A DNA stretch of 64,000 bases from Bacillus methanolicus PB1 (GTDB lineage Bacteria; Bacillota; Bacilli; Bacillales; Cytobacillaceae): positions 496,001 through 560,000 of the forward strand of contig NZ_AFEU01000001.1 of the NCBI RefSeq assembly GCF_000262755.1. Direction: 5' to 3'. Shown piece after piece: positions 33,689-43,839 of this stretch; within the stretch, counting starts at the first letter, position 1; the number at the start of each line of letters is the position of its first letter. The notes under the pieces are model-generated. The model did not search any database. It was not told where the DNA came from and saw only the letters and a list, made by a program, of their open reading frames with translations. Made by a program: the position numbers and the translations under genes.

Positions 33689-35590
33689 TTAACCAATATT
33701 AAAAAAACCTATTTCCGGATCAATCAGCAAAGTTCTATCTAGAAAGAGATTTCCTAACTCACATGAAGTTTCAGGAAGATAGGAACAACTATGGCAGGCT
33801 GCACCATTCAAGTTATTTACACCTTGGCCAGAAGATTTACCAATTTCCGAACAAACCGGATCAGAACTGCACCATCTTGCTTTATCTATGGCCTTATTGA
33901 CTACTGGGAAGAAATTTTCTTGTTTTCCCATTCTAACAAGCCCTCCAAAAGTACCATCAATATCACCTGATGATGTGTAAATCAATATTCCGCATTGGTT
34001 ATCATTTAAATATAGACGTTCACGGAGTGAAGCAGAATTGTAACCACATGTTAAAGCAAGTTCGTCAATTATTATATGAGATAAGGAATGAAGCAGAACA
34101 TTACTAGGTTTTATTATGGAATTATTTACATTTGATCCTCTTTTCTCAACTCGTGAAAGCAATTTATTAAAGTATTTTGAAACATCTGGTCTTTGTTCCC
34201 ATAACATTAATTTCTCTAAATTTAAGGTAAAAAATATTCCCTCACCATAAACTTTATAAGCAGGCAGCCAATTATTATTTGGCAAATCATGTTCTTTAAA
34301 TAACAATTTTTTCCCTTTTAATATTTGATTCTGACTCATTTCATCTTCATTTGTAATAAGTCTATTAAATCCTGTTAAAACAATAGTTTCTTTTAATTTT
34401 GTGACCCTATTAATAAGACTGAAATAAGTTGATATGTCATCCTCAATTATCTGTTCACAATTCCATTCTTTTTTCACTTTTAAGTTTTTGGTGTCTATTT
34501 CTTGTAAAAGCGTTTCAAACTCTTTTTTTCTTAACTCAGTTTCTGCATTTCTAGTATTTATTTGTTCAGAGATTTGATCATCGTTTAATGCACCTTCGAT
34601 ATATAGAATTGCAAGTTCAATGTCTGATTGATTATATTCTTGTATTTCAGGCGGACATAGTTTTTTTACTATCTTAATCTTATCTTCAAGTTTATCAGTA
34701 ACATTAAGCCATGACGAGGTAATGCCATTTCTTTCGAACATATCTATAAGTTTTTCTACTTCCGGATTTTCTCCTGGCAAATGGATTGCGCTTATCGTAT
34801 TTGGATAATATACATTTATAGAGTTCTTTAGTACCGCTATAGGGTAAGCAGAACAATCTTCTCTCTCTTTTTCAGATCCATACCAAGGTTTATGACCGGG
34901 ACATTTATATAAGGTATCTGCATTTTCATTCAACATCTTACTTAATTCACTTACCCCATCCTCATCATTATCAGAATTTGTTTTACGTGACATAATTCCT
35001 CTCAACGATCTTTCTTTATTACAACTGCACTTGACCTTAAGTGAATCTAGTGTTGCTCCCCCTGTGGAAACCAGTTTCATTAGACCATCACATTTCGTAT
35101 GCTCATTCCTGTGAACCCACTCCCTCCAAGGGAAATCTGAAATGTGTCCATGTTTACACACTATTACAAAAGGGACTTGTATCATTTTCGTTTGTTTCTT
35201 ACATTCTTTGCAATCTAACCAACTAGTTCGAGAAGACAAAGATGTTTGATGCAAAGTTTTACATGAAGGACAATAGTGCCATGTTGGGAAACGCAACAAA
35301 GGTATATATAAATCAGTGTTTGTTTGAGTTAATGCATTTCCTGTCCCTTTATATTGATGACTTGATCTAAAATCAGGAGGCATTAGTAGTTTATTTACCT
35401 TTAATAAAGATCTTAATCTAGGTTCCTGAATTTCATATTCATCTAGTGTTTCTATACGATGTTCATTTTTGTCGTAAAACCATTTATCAAGAGCGCCAAT
35501 CATTGCTGATTCCCCTTCAGGACTAATCACAAGAGCACCGGGTCCGAAAGTTGTAACAAGTTGTCCTCTCCTTAAAGGTAAATCTTTCAT
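33689..35590 (-). CDS. drmB: DISARM DrmB-like protein (DUF1998)
   Basis: 633 residues. It starts with the family signature RRGQLVTTFGPGALV, contains zinc-ribbon pairs (CPSCKTLH, CKECKK) and a CKHGHISDFPW segment, and ends in the DUF1998 region with CHSCSYLPETSCELGN. DrmB works with the helicase DrmA as the core of DISARM phage defence. The ATG at 35590 overlaps the drmA stop as ATGA, with GGGAGG upstream, so the two are translationally coupled. Last gene of the operon. Confidence 0.88.
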   Translation of the reverse strand: MKDLPLRRGQLVTTFGPGALVISPEGESAMIGALDKWFYDKNEHRIETLDEYEIQEPRLRSLLKVNKLLMPPDFRSSHQYKGTGNALTQTNTDLYIPLLRFPTWHYCPSCKTLHQTSLSSRTSWLDCKECKKQTKMIQVPFVIVCKHGHISDFPWREWVHRNEHTKCDGLMKLVSTGGATLDSLKVKCSCNKERSLRGIMSRKTNSDNDEDGVSELSKMLNENADTLYKCPGHKPWYGSEKEREDCSAYPIAVLKNSINVYYPNTISAIHLPGENPEVEKLIDMFERNGITSSWLNVTDKLEDKIKIVKKLCPPEIQEYNQSDIELAILYIEGALNDDQISEQINTRNAETELRKKEFETLLQEIDTKNLKVKKEWNCEQIIEDDISTYFSLINRVTKLKETIVLTGFNRLITNEDEMSQNQILKGKKLLFKEHDLPNNNWLPAYKVYGEGIFFTLNLEKLMLWEQRPDVSKYFNKLLSRVEKRGSNVNNSIIKPSNVLLHSLSHIIIDELALTCGYNSASLRERLYLNDNQCGILIYTSSGDIDGTFGGLVRMGKQENFFPVVNKAIDKARWCSSDPVCSEIGKSSGQGVNNLNGAACHSCSYLPETSCELGNLFLDRTLLIDPEIGFFNIG

Positions 35591-38500
35591 GAAAACAATG
35601 CCTCCCAACTATTTTCTTCCTCATCATTATTTATGTTTGAATTATATACCGAAACAATTAGCCCCCTACATTCTGAATCTACGTTTCTCATTGAGTTGAT
35701 CATTGACTCAGCCTTATTTTTTAATGCTTGTGGAACTATTGTGCCTGCTGAATACATATATCCATTTACCTTAGGATCTACCCTCCATGCAGTATAGTTA
35801 CCATTTTCAAGCCTTTTTAAAATATCAAGAAACCTGCTTTTAAGTTCGCCGACTTGTTCTGGGTCAACAAGTTTTGCTCTTTCTATTAAACGGTTATAAA
35901 AAGGTACAATTCGGTTATTCAAATTCTTTTTTATTTCTTTCCAATCAGGAGTCCTAGCAATATCTTCATTTAATGCTTGACGTAAAAATCCAATAACAAC
36001 TGCATTTAACCCTCTATCCAAACATGAATCTGAAAAAGGTGTAACACTTGTTGGCTCAACTTGAGCATATAACTTTTGATGATACTCTCTAAAGTGCTCA
36101 AAATGGGATTTATCTCTTGATTTCGTATTAGAGTATAGAGTAAAAATCAGTCCGGGTCTTTCCCACCAGTTACGTCCTACTCGGCCGCTTACTTGAATAT
36201 ATTGAGCAGTCATTTTAGGTTGTCCTACTATGGCCATTACTGATAATCGATCAATATCTACACCAACCTCAATAATGTTTGATGCTAAGCATAAATCTAT
36301 TGCATCCCTGTCTTTTTCTTTATTCGGATTATAATTTACTTTTAAATCATCTAATGTTTTAGAAATTTCATGGCTTTGTTTTCTAGATGTTAATTCAAGA
36401 ACATTATTTATAAATCTAATATCCTTTAGGGTCCCTTTTCTCATAGACATAGATCTAGAATATTGCGGTATATCTGTCTGTGTTAATGTTAGGCCACCAC
36501 CTAATTCACGAAGTGTATTATAAAATGTGAGCAACGTCCAATATGGGTCTCTTTCTTGTTCATCCATCTCAACAGCAGACTGAAGTATAGATGAAAAGGT
36601 CATAACTTGAGACATCATTATACGTACAGTTTGCGTATAAACTCCAACATATTTTCGACCGGGCATCGGTTTTCCTGTTACTTTATCTAATGCAGGTGTT
36701 GCAAAGAAAGAATCTTCATTTTCTAATCCGGGACTTGGAAATAATCGAGCATTTTGTCTACCGAAGAGAGCAAGTGCTTGTTCCTCAAATTGTTTAATTG
36801 TTGCAGTGGCTGCAATAATTTTTGGTTTTATCACTTTACCATCTACATTTTTCAAACACAATTCTTCTATTAACACTTCAAATAAACCTGTTAAAGTACC
36901 TAAAGGTCCAGAAATTAAATGTAACTCATCTTGCACTATAAGGGACGGAGGACTAACCATTCTATTTCCATCCCAATCAATTCCAAATAACGACCTTGCT
37001 TTAGGTTGCCAAACTAATTGCACAAATTTATCTACAGTCCCAATTAAAAAAGTCGGTCGTTTCTCATATATTGTTTCGTCAACTATATAAATTGGTAATT
37101 CTTCATGGAAGTGACAATTTTTATCAGGACAATGGACTACTAACCTATCGTTTTCAATTTTATAACCAAAGTAGTGTTTCTTTTTGCTTCCTCTTTGTTC
37201 GTAATAACCTAAATTTGCTCCACACCACGGACAGTTATTAACTATAAATTGCTGAGCACCTTTTACATTTTTTTGTAATTTATTAAGATACATTTTGGCT
37301 GATTTATTATTATTTGGAGTTGTATTTGATCCTACCCATATTCCAATTGAAAATGGTACCTCTCCTAATTTCGCTTGATTTTTTCTTCTTAAATATTCTA
37401 ATGCACATATTAGCCTCGATGACCTTTGGAACTGGTCAGCAGTTAAAAGTCGCAATGTATATCTCATTATCACATCGACCCCTGCATCCAAAGGATTTCT
37501 AAGACGTCTTAGAATCATTTGAAAAGCAGTAACACCTAAGTAAGCCTCTGTTTTTCCACCACCGGTTGGGAACCAGATTAGATCAACTATTTCCCTCGAA
37601 TCACATTTTTCATCAACCAATGATTCAATTGACATTAATATAAATGCAATCTGGAATGCCCTCCAAGTATTACTTGCATCTCTAAGTTTCGTTTCATCTG
37701 TAACACTTTCTTTAATAGATTTATTAAACATGATTTGGTTGTCTTCCACTCGTCCAAAACGTTTATCTTTTCCATTTACTTGTTGTAATAGAATAGCAAG
37801 ATTTGCTAAACGAAAAGCCTCAAGTATTTGATCATCTTCAAGTAACTCGAGGCCTTTTTTCATTCTTTCTAAACTTTCTTTACATAGATTTATATGTTTT
37901 CTTGCTGCTGGTTTTAGTAATTCTGGTACTTTCTCAATTTCTCTTTGTTTAGTATTTATCCATTCCTCATAACCTTCTATTAATGGTCTTAAAATTCTCT
38001 CTGGATGTTCATTAGAAGAAAGACCTGCTAAATCACTCATTTTAATTTTAAGTTCGATTTCTTCATTCCCTTGTTTCAAAATAACATTGGGGGTCATACT
38101 AAGCGTTTCATACTCTGGCATAAAAGTAGTTGAGATTTCCCGAACCTTTGAACTGTTTTGTTCCCAATGTGCTGCACATCCATGTCCAAAAGCATAGACG
38201 CCTTCATTTCGATAAAGGAGTTCAGTTGACGCCTCTTCTTCACTTAAAATCTTTTTCATTTGATATTGTTTTGGATAAACAGAAAACGAGTAATTATCCG
38301 GAGTACTAATACTCATAACGGCTTGAAATAATATCAATTGTATTCTATTAAATTTTGGAACTGCTGAGCGGTTAGTGACACTTATTGTGATTATATATTT
38401 CTCCTTAATCTCACGAAGTCGCGCTTGAAATTTAAATTGGTAATGACTAATCTTTTCGCCTTTTTTATTATACATATCAACCATTTTTTCTATCTGTCTC

Positions 38501-39102
38501 TGGCTCACAAGGTCATATAAAGGTAAATCCCAAATTCCCTCTACGGTCTCCCTTAACCACCATTGAACATTATTACTCTCACCTTTTACCCGCACATTAT
38601 GCGGAGTATAACTTCCACCCTCTAACCTAATTTTTAAGTTTGGAATATCTTTACCTATACAAAAAGTTAATCCCATAGTTGATGGCATAAAATCATTTCT
38701 TTGAGGAAATAACTCTACTTCACCATCATCTTCTGTAGTTTCTATACCTTCCTTATGTTCAAAAAGATCATCAATTTTATCATTAACTGATTCTTCATCG
38801 CAATCTTTATCAATTGGCGTTTCAAGAAATACTTCATCATTTTCGTTTGTGCCTAAGGGAAACAAAAGTCCACTAACATATCGTTGAGTTGGCGATTCTC
38901 TTTGAAGAATCTCTTCCTTTATTCCTCCAACTTCCCAATAGTACGGTTTATATAGTTCTTCTTTAGATTCAAATACAGTAGAACCAATAGGATTAAACTT
39001 TGTATAATGATCTCTAATTTGTCCAGGACCAATTATTTCTTCTCTTACACTATCTAATACTTTTTGGCGGTTTTTTAGTGATTTATCTAAAGAGATTGCC
39101 AT
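35587..39102 (-). CDS. drmA: DISARM DrmA-like SF2 helicase
   Basis: 1171 residues. Walker A WFPTGGGKTEAYLG at about 509, DELH box (VQDELHLISGPLGTL) at about 725, zinc pairs between (CPWCG at about 624, CPDKNC at about 658), and the C-terminal helicase motif VSGRVGRNWW. The long N-terminal region before the motor is typical of DrmA. In DISARM, DrmA and DrmB load on unmethylated phage DNA and block it. ATG with AGGAG about 10 bases upstream; 21 bases after the stop of the preceding gene. Confidence 0.9.
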   Translation of the reverse strand: MAISLDKSLKNRQKVLDSVREEIIGPGQIRDHYTKFNPIGSTVFESKEELYKPYYWEVGGIKEEILQRESPTQRYVSGLLFPLGTNENDEVFLETPIDKDCDEESVNDKIDDLFEHKEGIETTEDDGEVELFPQRNDFMPSTMGLTFCIGKDIPNLKIRLEGGSYTPHNVRVKGESNNVQWWLRETVEGIWDLPLYDLVSQRQIEKMVDMYNKKGEKISHYQFKFQARLREIKEKYIITISVTNRSAVPKFNRIQLILFQAVMSISTPDNYSFSVYPKQYQMKKILSEEEASTELLYRNEGVYAFGHGCAAHWEQNSSKVREISTTFMPEYETLSMTPNVILKQGNEEIELKIKMSDLAGLSSNEHPERILRPLIEGYEEWINTKQREIEKVPELLKPAARKHINLCKESLERMKKGLELLEDDQILEAFRLANLAILLQQVNGKDKRFGRVEDNQIMFNKSIKESVTDETKLRDASNTWRAFQIAFILMSIESLVDEKCDSREIVDLIWFPTGGGKTEAYLGVTAFQMILRRLRNPLDAGVDVIMRYTLRLLTADQFQRSSRLICALEYLRRKNQAKLGEVPFSIGIWVGSNTTPNNNKSAKMYLNKLQKNVKGAQQFIVNNCPWCGANLGYYEQRGSKKKHYFGYKIENDRLVVHCPDKNCHFHEELPIYIVDETIYEKRPTFLIGTVDKFVQLVWQPKARSLFGIDWDGNRMVSPPSLIVQDELHLISGPLGTLTGLFEVLIEELCLKNVDGKVIKPKIIAATATIKQFEEQALALFGRQNARLFPSPGLENEDSFFATPALDKVTGKPMPGRKYVGVYTQTVRIMMSQVMTFSSILQSAVEMDEQERDPYWTLLTFYNTLRELGGGLTLTQTDIPQYSRSMSMRKGTLKDIRFINNVLELTSRKQSHEISKTLDDLKVNYNPNKEKDRDAIDLCLASNIIEVGVDIDRLSVMAIVGQPKMTAQYIQVSGRVGRNWWERPGLIFTLYSNTKSRDKSHFEHFREYHQKLYAQVEPTSVTPFSDSCLDRGLNAVVIGFLRQALNEDIARTPDWKEIKKNLNNRIVPFYNRLIERAKLVDPEQVGELKSRFLDILKRLENGNYTAWRVDPKVNGYMYSAGTIVPQALKNKAESMINSMRNVDSECRGLIVSVYNSNINNDEEENSWEALFS

Positions 39103-39123
39103 AATAATTATTTCCTCTCCTAT

Positions 39124-40644
39124 TCAATCTATGTTCATTGGTTTCATTAAATTATACGGTGCAATTAGATGTTTAGAGTGATCGATTGAAATTATTCGTT
39201 CAATATTAAATGAAGCACCATTAAATTCTTTTGACTCAAAAGTGTAAAAGCCTTTTTCTTGCAATTCTTTCAAAATATCAATTGATAATTCATTCATTAG
39301 TTTTTCAGAAATAATTCTTCCTGCTTTTCGGTGTGCAATTTGGATTTCCTTCATGATACTATAAGTTTCTTTTATTTTATTTTCATCGTATTTTAATGCC
39401 CTTAGAAGTTTAGGAAGTTCAGTCGGGCAAATAGAGTCTTCATTACACCATGATCTCACCGATGCCATAGAGGCAGTCTTTATTTGATACTTATTCATCA
39501 ATATATCGCTCACACGTTTTAAACCCTTTTTTTGCACAGCAAAGCGTAGTTTTTCCTTCCATTCATTTTGTAAAGTTCTATAATTTTTAGCGTTTGATTT
39601 TAAGACATCATGGTCGGCTACTTCAGCAATCAATTTAGTATCTCTTTCATTTCTAATTACAATATAGTCGTCTTCTTCTACGTCTTTAAAATTAATTTGT
39701 TTAATAAAATTACTTTTTTCATGGGGTGTAAAGATACGAATCTTTGAATCTCTTGGTGCAAATAAAAAACGATCATTCTCCAAATATACAATGCACGCTT
39801 CTACTGCATCTTGAGAGTTTTCATCGGTAATTTTTTGATCTTCCAGGAATCTATTTACTGCTATATAAAGTGATTCTCCTTGTTCAATATTAATATTACT
39901 TTTCTTTTCAATTGGGTCTCCAAAAGAGATTTTTTCAAATATTGTGCTATAAACTCCATCTGGATCTATATCCTCAAATACCTTTTTAGGGGTCATAGAA
40001 TTTGTAAAAATATCATAGCAGATAAAGGTTATAGTTTTACCTTTAAATGTATTTTTTACATATTCACCAAAATATTGCGGATTACCTACGTAAATAACCT
40101 CATCAAAAGTTTCTATATCTTTCCTAAAACTATTTTCCGTATAATAATTTATTTTCAAAAAGGATTTCAATTCATTAATTATCTCTAGTCTTTCCTCAAT
40201 TGAAATGGCTCTTTTTGTAACAATTGCTATTTTAAGCCCGATTTCTGCAATACTGTTAAGATACTCACATAAGTATTCACTTAAATTATTATTAGTACTT
40301 TCTATTATTTGTTTAAATGTTTTCGCAATTTTAATTACGACATTTGAAAATAGTTCAGGGTAACTGCTCTTAATTTGAAGAAATTTAGAAAGAATTTGTT
40401 GTTCAATATCTTTGCTGATCGCCTTATTATAGGGCAATAAACTGCTTGCTAACTTGAAGAATACTTTTCTTAATAAATTTAGAACCTCAAGTAAATGTTC
40501 ATCATTATCATATCTGTTTTGAATTTCCAATCTATATTCTTCTATGTACTTAGCAAGAGGTTTTAATTCTTTGCTTTCAACATGTTTGAATAAAACAGTA
40601 CTGCTGTCTAAATTATATAATTCTAACAAATTATTAAACCTCAT
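39124..40644 (-). CDS. DISARM-associated protein, possible C-terminal part of DrmE
   Basis: 506 residues between the 40651 gene (6 bases) and drmA (21 bases), so part of the operon. Helical N-terminus, then an alpha/beta region (DEVIYVGNPQYFGEYV, GKTITFICYDIF), then a C-terminal HTH-like region (YQIKTASMASVRSWCNEDSI, then LRALKYDENKI). No Walker A is visible. Class 2 DISARM has a large DrmE upstream of drmA; this gene plus the one before it total about 830 residues, near DrmE size. The assignment rests on context and general resemblance. Confidence 0.6.
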   Translation of the reverse strand: MRFNNLLELYNLDSSTVLFKHVESKELKPLAKYIEEYRLEIQNRYDNDEHLLEVLNLLRKVFFKLASSLLPYNKAISKDIEQQILSKFLQIKSSYPELFSNVVIKIAKTFKQIIESTNNNLSEYLCEYLNSIAEIGLKIAIVTKRAISIEERLEIINELKSFLKINYYTENSFRKDIETFDEVIYVGNPQYFGEYVKNTFKGKTITFICYDIFTNSMTPKKVFEDIDPDGVYSTIFEKISFGDPIEKKSNINIEQGESLYIAVNRFLEDQKITDENSQDAVEACIVYLENDRFLFAPRDSKIRIFTPHEKSNFIKQINFKDVEEDDYIVIRNERDTKLIAEVADHDVLKSNAKNYRTLQNEWKEKLRFAVQKKGLKRVSDILMNKYQIKTASMASVRSWCNEDSICPTELPKLLRALKYDENKIKETYSIMKEIQIAHRKAGRIISEKLMNELSIDILKELQEKGFYTFESKEFNGASFNIERIISIDHSKHLIAPYNLMKPMNID

Positions 40645-40650
40645 TAATTG

Positions 40651-41631
40651 CTACCTCCAAGCAAGGAACTCAACTCCATTTGGTATTTGAGTATCAGTAG
40701 AATTTAGATAATCAACAATTTCCTTGGTAACTATTCTATATTCGTTTTGTAAAAATTTTCTTTTTAGTTCTTCTTTTACTTCATGGATTCGGTTTTCATT
40801 GTCAGTTCTACTTGATACAATAATTTTCGGGTTTTTAGGAAAATTCTTTGCCTGCTTAAGATAACTATTTAGATCTGAGAAAATTACTGGAACTCCTTCT
40901 CTAATTTCACCTTCATTTTTTTTCATTTGTGATGAAAATAATTTTCCATTTGTATAACTATTACTATTATCCATATAAAGAAAATCTGCAATAGAACCTC
41001 GAACACCGTTATAAATAAATATTTCTTCTCTCATTGATTCATTAACTTGTGTAATATTTCCAACTATATAAAAATAATCCCCGGGGTAAAATTCTACTTT
41101 ATTTAATTGACTAGATGAATACAATACTCTTAATAAAGGACTGCTATCCAATCCCACCTTCTGTTTGTTACTCACTTTTCTAGTCCTTTTTATTTCATTA
41201 AATTCTTCATCTAAAAGAATTACTCTATCAATCCACTGTCTTTCAGGAATACCTCTTTCGATTTTCCCATCTTTAATTTTTAGAATCATTTCATTTTCAA
41301 ATACAGGGCTTGGTTCTACTGAAATAACAGAGGCTTTCCTCGAAGATTGTTCATCTTTATAAATGATGCGGCTTCCTTTTGTTAAACTTAAAACTGTTTT
41401 TCTAATAGACCGCATTTGTTTATTAATAGAAAAAGTCTTATCTGCTATTCCCATCGCAATTAACAAAGAAAAAAAATGTTCACTTGGGAGAGATAGAATA
41501 ATACCTATTGCTTTTTTATACCTAATACCGTTGTCATTTATATATGCGCCTAATTCAAATGCAAAATTTATCCAGTCAGGTATATCAATAGAACCTTTAT
41601 TATTAAGAATTTTCAAATTCTTAATAGACAT
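40651..41631 (-). CDS. DISARM-associated protein, possible N-terminal part of DrmE
   Basis: 326 residues from the ATG at 41631 (AAGTG upstream). Mixed alpha/beta; segments such as FYPGDYFYIVGNITQVN, SIADFLYMDNSNSY and NPKIIVSSRTD, with no motif I can name. Ends 6 bases before the next gene. Both genes begin and end cleanly, so the split looks organised rather than a recent frameshift. It could instead be an unrelated DISARM accessory protein. Confidence 0.55.
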   Translation of the reverse strand: MSIKNLKILNNKGSIDIPDWINFAFELGAYINDNGIRYKKAIGIILSLPSEHFFSLLIAMGIADKTFSINKQMRSIRKTVLSLTKGSRIIYKDEQSSRKASVISVEPSPVFENEMILKIKDGKIERGIPERQWIDRVILLDEEFNEIKRTRKVSNKQKVGLDSSPLLRVLYSSSQLNKVEFYPGDYFYIVGNITQVNESMREEIFIYNGVRGSIADFLYMDNSNSYTNGKLFSSQMKKNEGEIREGVPVIFSDLNSYLKQAKNFPKNPKIIVSSRTDNENRIHEVKEELKRKFLQNEYRIVTKEIVDYLNSTDTQIPNGVEFLAWR

Positions 41632-41730
41632 TTTATTCACTTCTTTCAAATTTTTTCTGTTATAGAAATTTTATCATATCCATCGACAAATATATTCACG
41701 TTTTCCCATATTTCTTCCTTTTTTTTAAGA

Positions 41731-41762
41731 AAAAAGAAGGAGCGGGACTACTGCTCCTTCTT
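41731..41762 (-). terminator. Rho-independent terminator inside the defence cluster
   Basis: AGAAGGAGC / GCTCCTTCT followed on the minus strand by TTTTTTCTTAAAAAAAA. It separates the McrBC-like part from the DISARM-like part. Confidence 0.85.
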
Positions 41763-42116
41763 CAAAACCTTCGAAGGAAGGTTCGGAAATATCGTTGCTA
41801 CATAAAAACTAATTATCCATAAAAATCCTCCTGCAATTGAATAATAAAAAAAATCTGTAGTATTAATAAAATCCATTATCTTTAATAAATACGTAAACAA
41901 CCATACTAAGCAAATATTTATTGTGAATGTTGGAAGTATAAATAGGTATTTAAAGAGAATAGCAATAACCCCTTTTTCCTTAATTGTTTCATGGATGGAG
42001 ATAAAGATCTCACTCATACAAGAGGAACCAATGAAACAGAAAATCAGCCCAAACATAAAGGCATACTGATAAATCACAAATGTTACAGGGATTTGTAATA
42101 TAAAGAATAAATACAC
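41748..42116 (-). CDS. Membrane protein, 122 residues
   Basis: Four hydrophobic segments (about residues 5-30, 45-68, 70-85, 90-110). GTG start with no clear ribosome-binding site, and the upstream frame is open for another 20 codons without ATG, so the start is doubtful. The stop lies inside the terminator at 41731-41762. Not recognised. Confidence 0.5.
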   Translation of the reverse strand: MYLFFILQIPVTFVIYQYAFMFGLIFCFIGSSCMSEIFISIHETIKEKGVIAILFKYLFILPTFTINICLVWLFTYLLKIMDFINTTDFFYYSIAGGFLWIISFYVATIFPNLPSKVLKKEQ

Positions 42117-42255
42117 TAAGAAAAATAAGAAGCATATAAGGAAATCTTCTATGGATATCGTGTTTATACATTAGTCTTTCCAAAAAAGCAAAGGAGAATA
42201 ACCATACGGATATTCTCTTAAAATTAATTAAAATAAAGAAGAAGACTTTTGATTC

Positions 42256-42429
42256 CTACTGCTTGATAAACAAACGAAAACTCTTTCTCATTAAACTTAT
42301 TTCAATTGAAAACGTGAGTAAAATATCATCTTCGTCATAAGGCTCATAAATTTCTTCATCTAAAATTATATCCGTCCACGGAAATAACTTTTTAAATGCA
42401 TCCTCATACGATATAATTCCGAGAAACAT
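42256..42429 (-). CDS. Hypothetical ORF without standard start upstream
   Basis: 57 residues from the ATG at 42429, but the frame stays open and coding-like up to about 42550 (VILESEEWINKTSGRGSITL), where it meets the end of the McrC-like gene. No ATG, GTG or TTG begins that longer frame. The full stretch would give about 98 residues, acidic (EEIYEPYDEDDILL). Either it uses a rare start or it was once fused in frame to the gene before. Confidence 0.4.
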   Translation of the reverse strand: MFLGIISYEDAFKKLFPWTDIILDEEIYEPYDEDDILLTFSIEISLMRKSFRLFIKQ

Positions 42430-42544
42430 CGGGTAATCTAGAACTATTGTTTCTTCACATGTATACGTGTCTATTACCTTAAGTGTTATTGAACCTCTTC
42501 CTGATGTTTTATTTATCCATTCTTCAGATTCAAGGATTACCTTC

Positions 42545-43816
42545 TCATTTATTCTTAATAATAAAGTTAAAAATCTTCTCTAGGTTTACCCAAGATGAAA
42601 TATATACTTCATTCTCATTTAAGGTATCTAGGTCTTTAATATTAGACCAGCCTACAAGTACTCCATACAAATTAACATTAGTATTTTGAACATTCTCGAA
42701 GTCTTTTAAATAGCCAAATAATTTATATGCACCGTCAACTAAATATGTTCTCTTATCAGATCGTTTCACTTCAATAATATAATAATTCTTCTTGTTTCCC
42801 TTTTTCACTTCTAAAACAATATCTGGTCTTCTAAGTTTATCACTTAGTCCATAGGTGTTCATTAACGGTCCGTATTTGCTATTTAACGCAAACTCTTTTG
42901 GGATGCCTTGATAATATATCTTTATTTCTTTTTTTTCTAAAGTAAATCTGCTTATAACTGAGGAACTCCCGCCAATAAGACCTATTCGTTTTTCAATCCA
43001 TCCATTTTTTCTTATAACCTCCATTAATTTAAATAGAACAGCAATTTCATACAAGGTATCCCTGTTTAAAGGCTCTAAGGTTTTCCCTTGTAGTACAGAG
43101 TTTAGATAAACAACAGGGCTATTCATCATTAGGTAATATGTTCTTGCAACCTTCGCTAATTGTGTATACACTTGCCCACGGGTCTTCTCTGCTGCAACAA
43201 TTGTTTTCTGAGTTAAATCATGCATATCCCCAATTTTTCTAATATAAGGGTTTTTTAGTAATTTATTCGCTTTAAAACCTAATTGCTTTACAATATCAAC
43301 CCATTTCGTTTTTTGTCCAAGTTCAGTAAGACTAATTGTTTCCCTATCAAAGTCAATATTTGACAAATAGTTGCTTATATACAATATTCTGCGCAATAAA
43401 TAAAGCAAAAGCCTATTTTCTGGAAGATCAAAGACAGAAGACCTTTGACTGCAAACAAATATTGATTGATCTCCTCCAGAAGCATATCGCTCAGTTAATG
43501 TTTTATTCCAATTTATTTTCCCTTTAACATTTCCTCTTAGAACCTTATGTTCCTTTAAGGATGTCTTAGATAAACGTTGTAAAATTGAAGGAGCAGTTAC
43601 TTCAATAAATTCTTTTACATCTTCTGAGAGCATAAAATAAACAAAACCTAACATTTGTAAATTGCTTTTAGAAACATTTGTCAAATTAATAAATATGTCT
43701 TCTGCTGTTGCAACGGAAGAATTTTTTTGTATAAATCTCCATAAATGTTTATTTGTTTCCTTTAGTATTTGTTTATGTTTTTGTGACGACCAGCAATCTC
43801 CTTTATTAGCAAGCAT
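42545..43816 (-). CDS. McrC-like nuclease subunit
   Basis: 423 residues. The C-terminal third carries a PD-(D/E)XK core: RPDIVLEVKKGNKKNYYIIE, then VKRSDKRTYLVDGAYKLFGY. The N-terminal part resembles DUF2357/McrC-type proteins that partner McrB-like GTPases (NLLAL-type helices, FDLPENRLLLYLLRRIL). It lies 23 bases after the McrB-like gene on the same strand. Together they should form a modification-dependent or LlaJI-type restriction complex, with the AAA ring moving DNA and this subunit cutting it. Confidence 0.78.
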   Translation of the reverse strand: MLANKGDCWSSQKHKQILKETNKHLWRFIQKNSSVATAEDIFINLTNVSKSNLQMLGFVYFMLSEDVKEFIEVTAPSILQRLSKTSLKEHKVLRGNVKGKINWNKTLTERYASGGDQSIFVCSQRSSVFDLPENRLLLYLLRRILYISNYLSNIDFDRETISLTELGQKTKWVDIVKQLGFKANKLLKNPYIRKIGDMHDLTQKTIVAAEKTRGQVYTQLAKVARTYYLMMNSPVVYLNSVLQGKTLEPLNRDTLYEIAVLFKLMEVIRKNGWIEKRIGLIGGSSSVISRFTLEKKEIKIYYQGIPKEFALNSKYGPLMNTYGLSDKLRRPDIVLEVKKGNKKNYYIIEVKRSDKRTYLVDGAYKLFGYLKDFENVQNTNVNLYGVLVGWSNIKDLDTLNENEVYISSWVNLEKIFNFIIKNK

Positions 43817-43839
43817 ATCTATTACCTACTTTTATTTTT

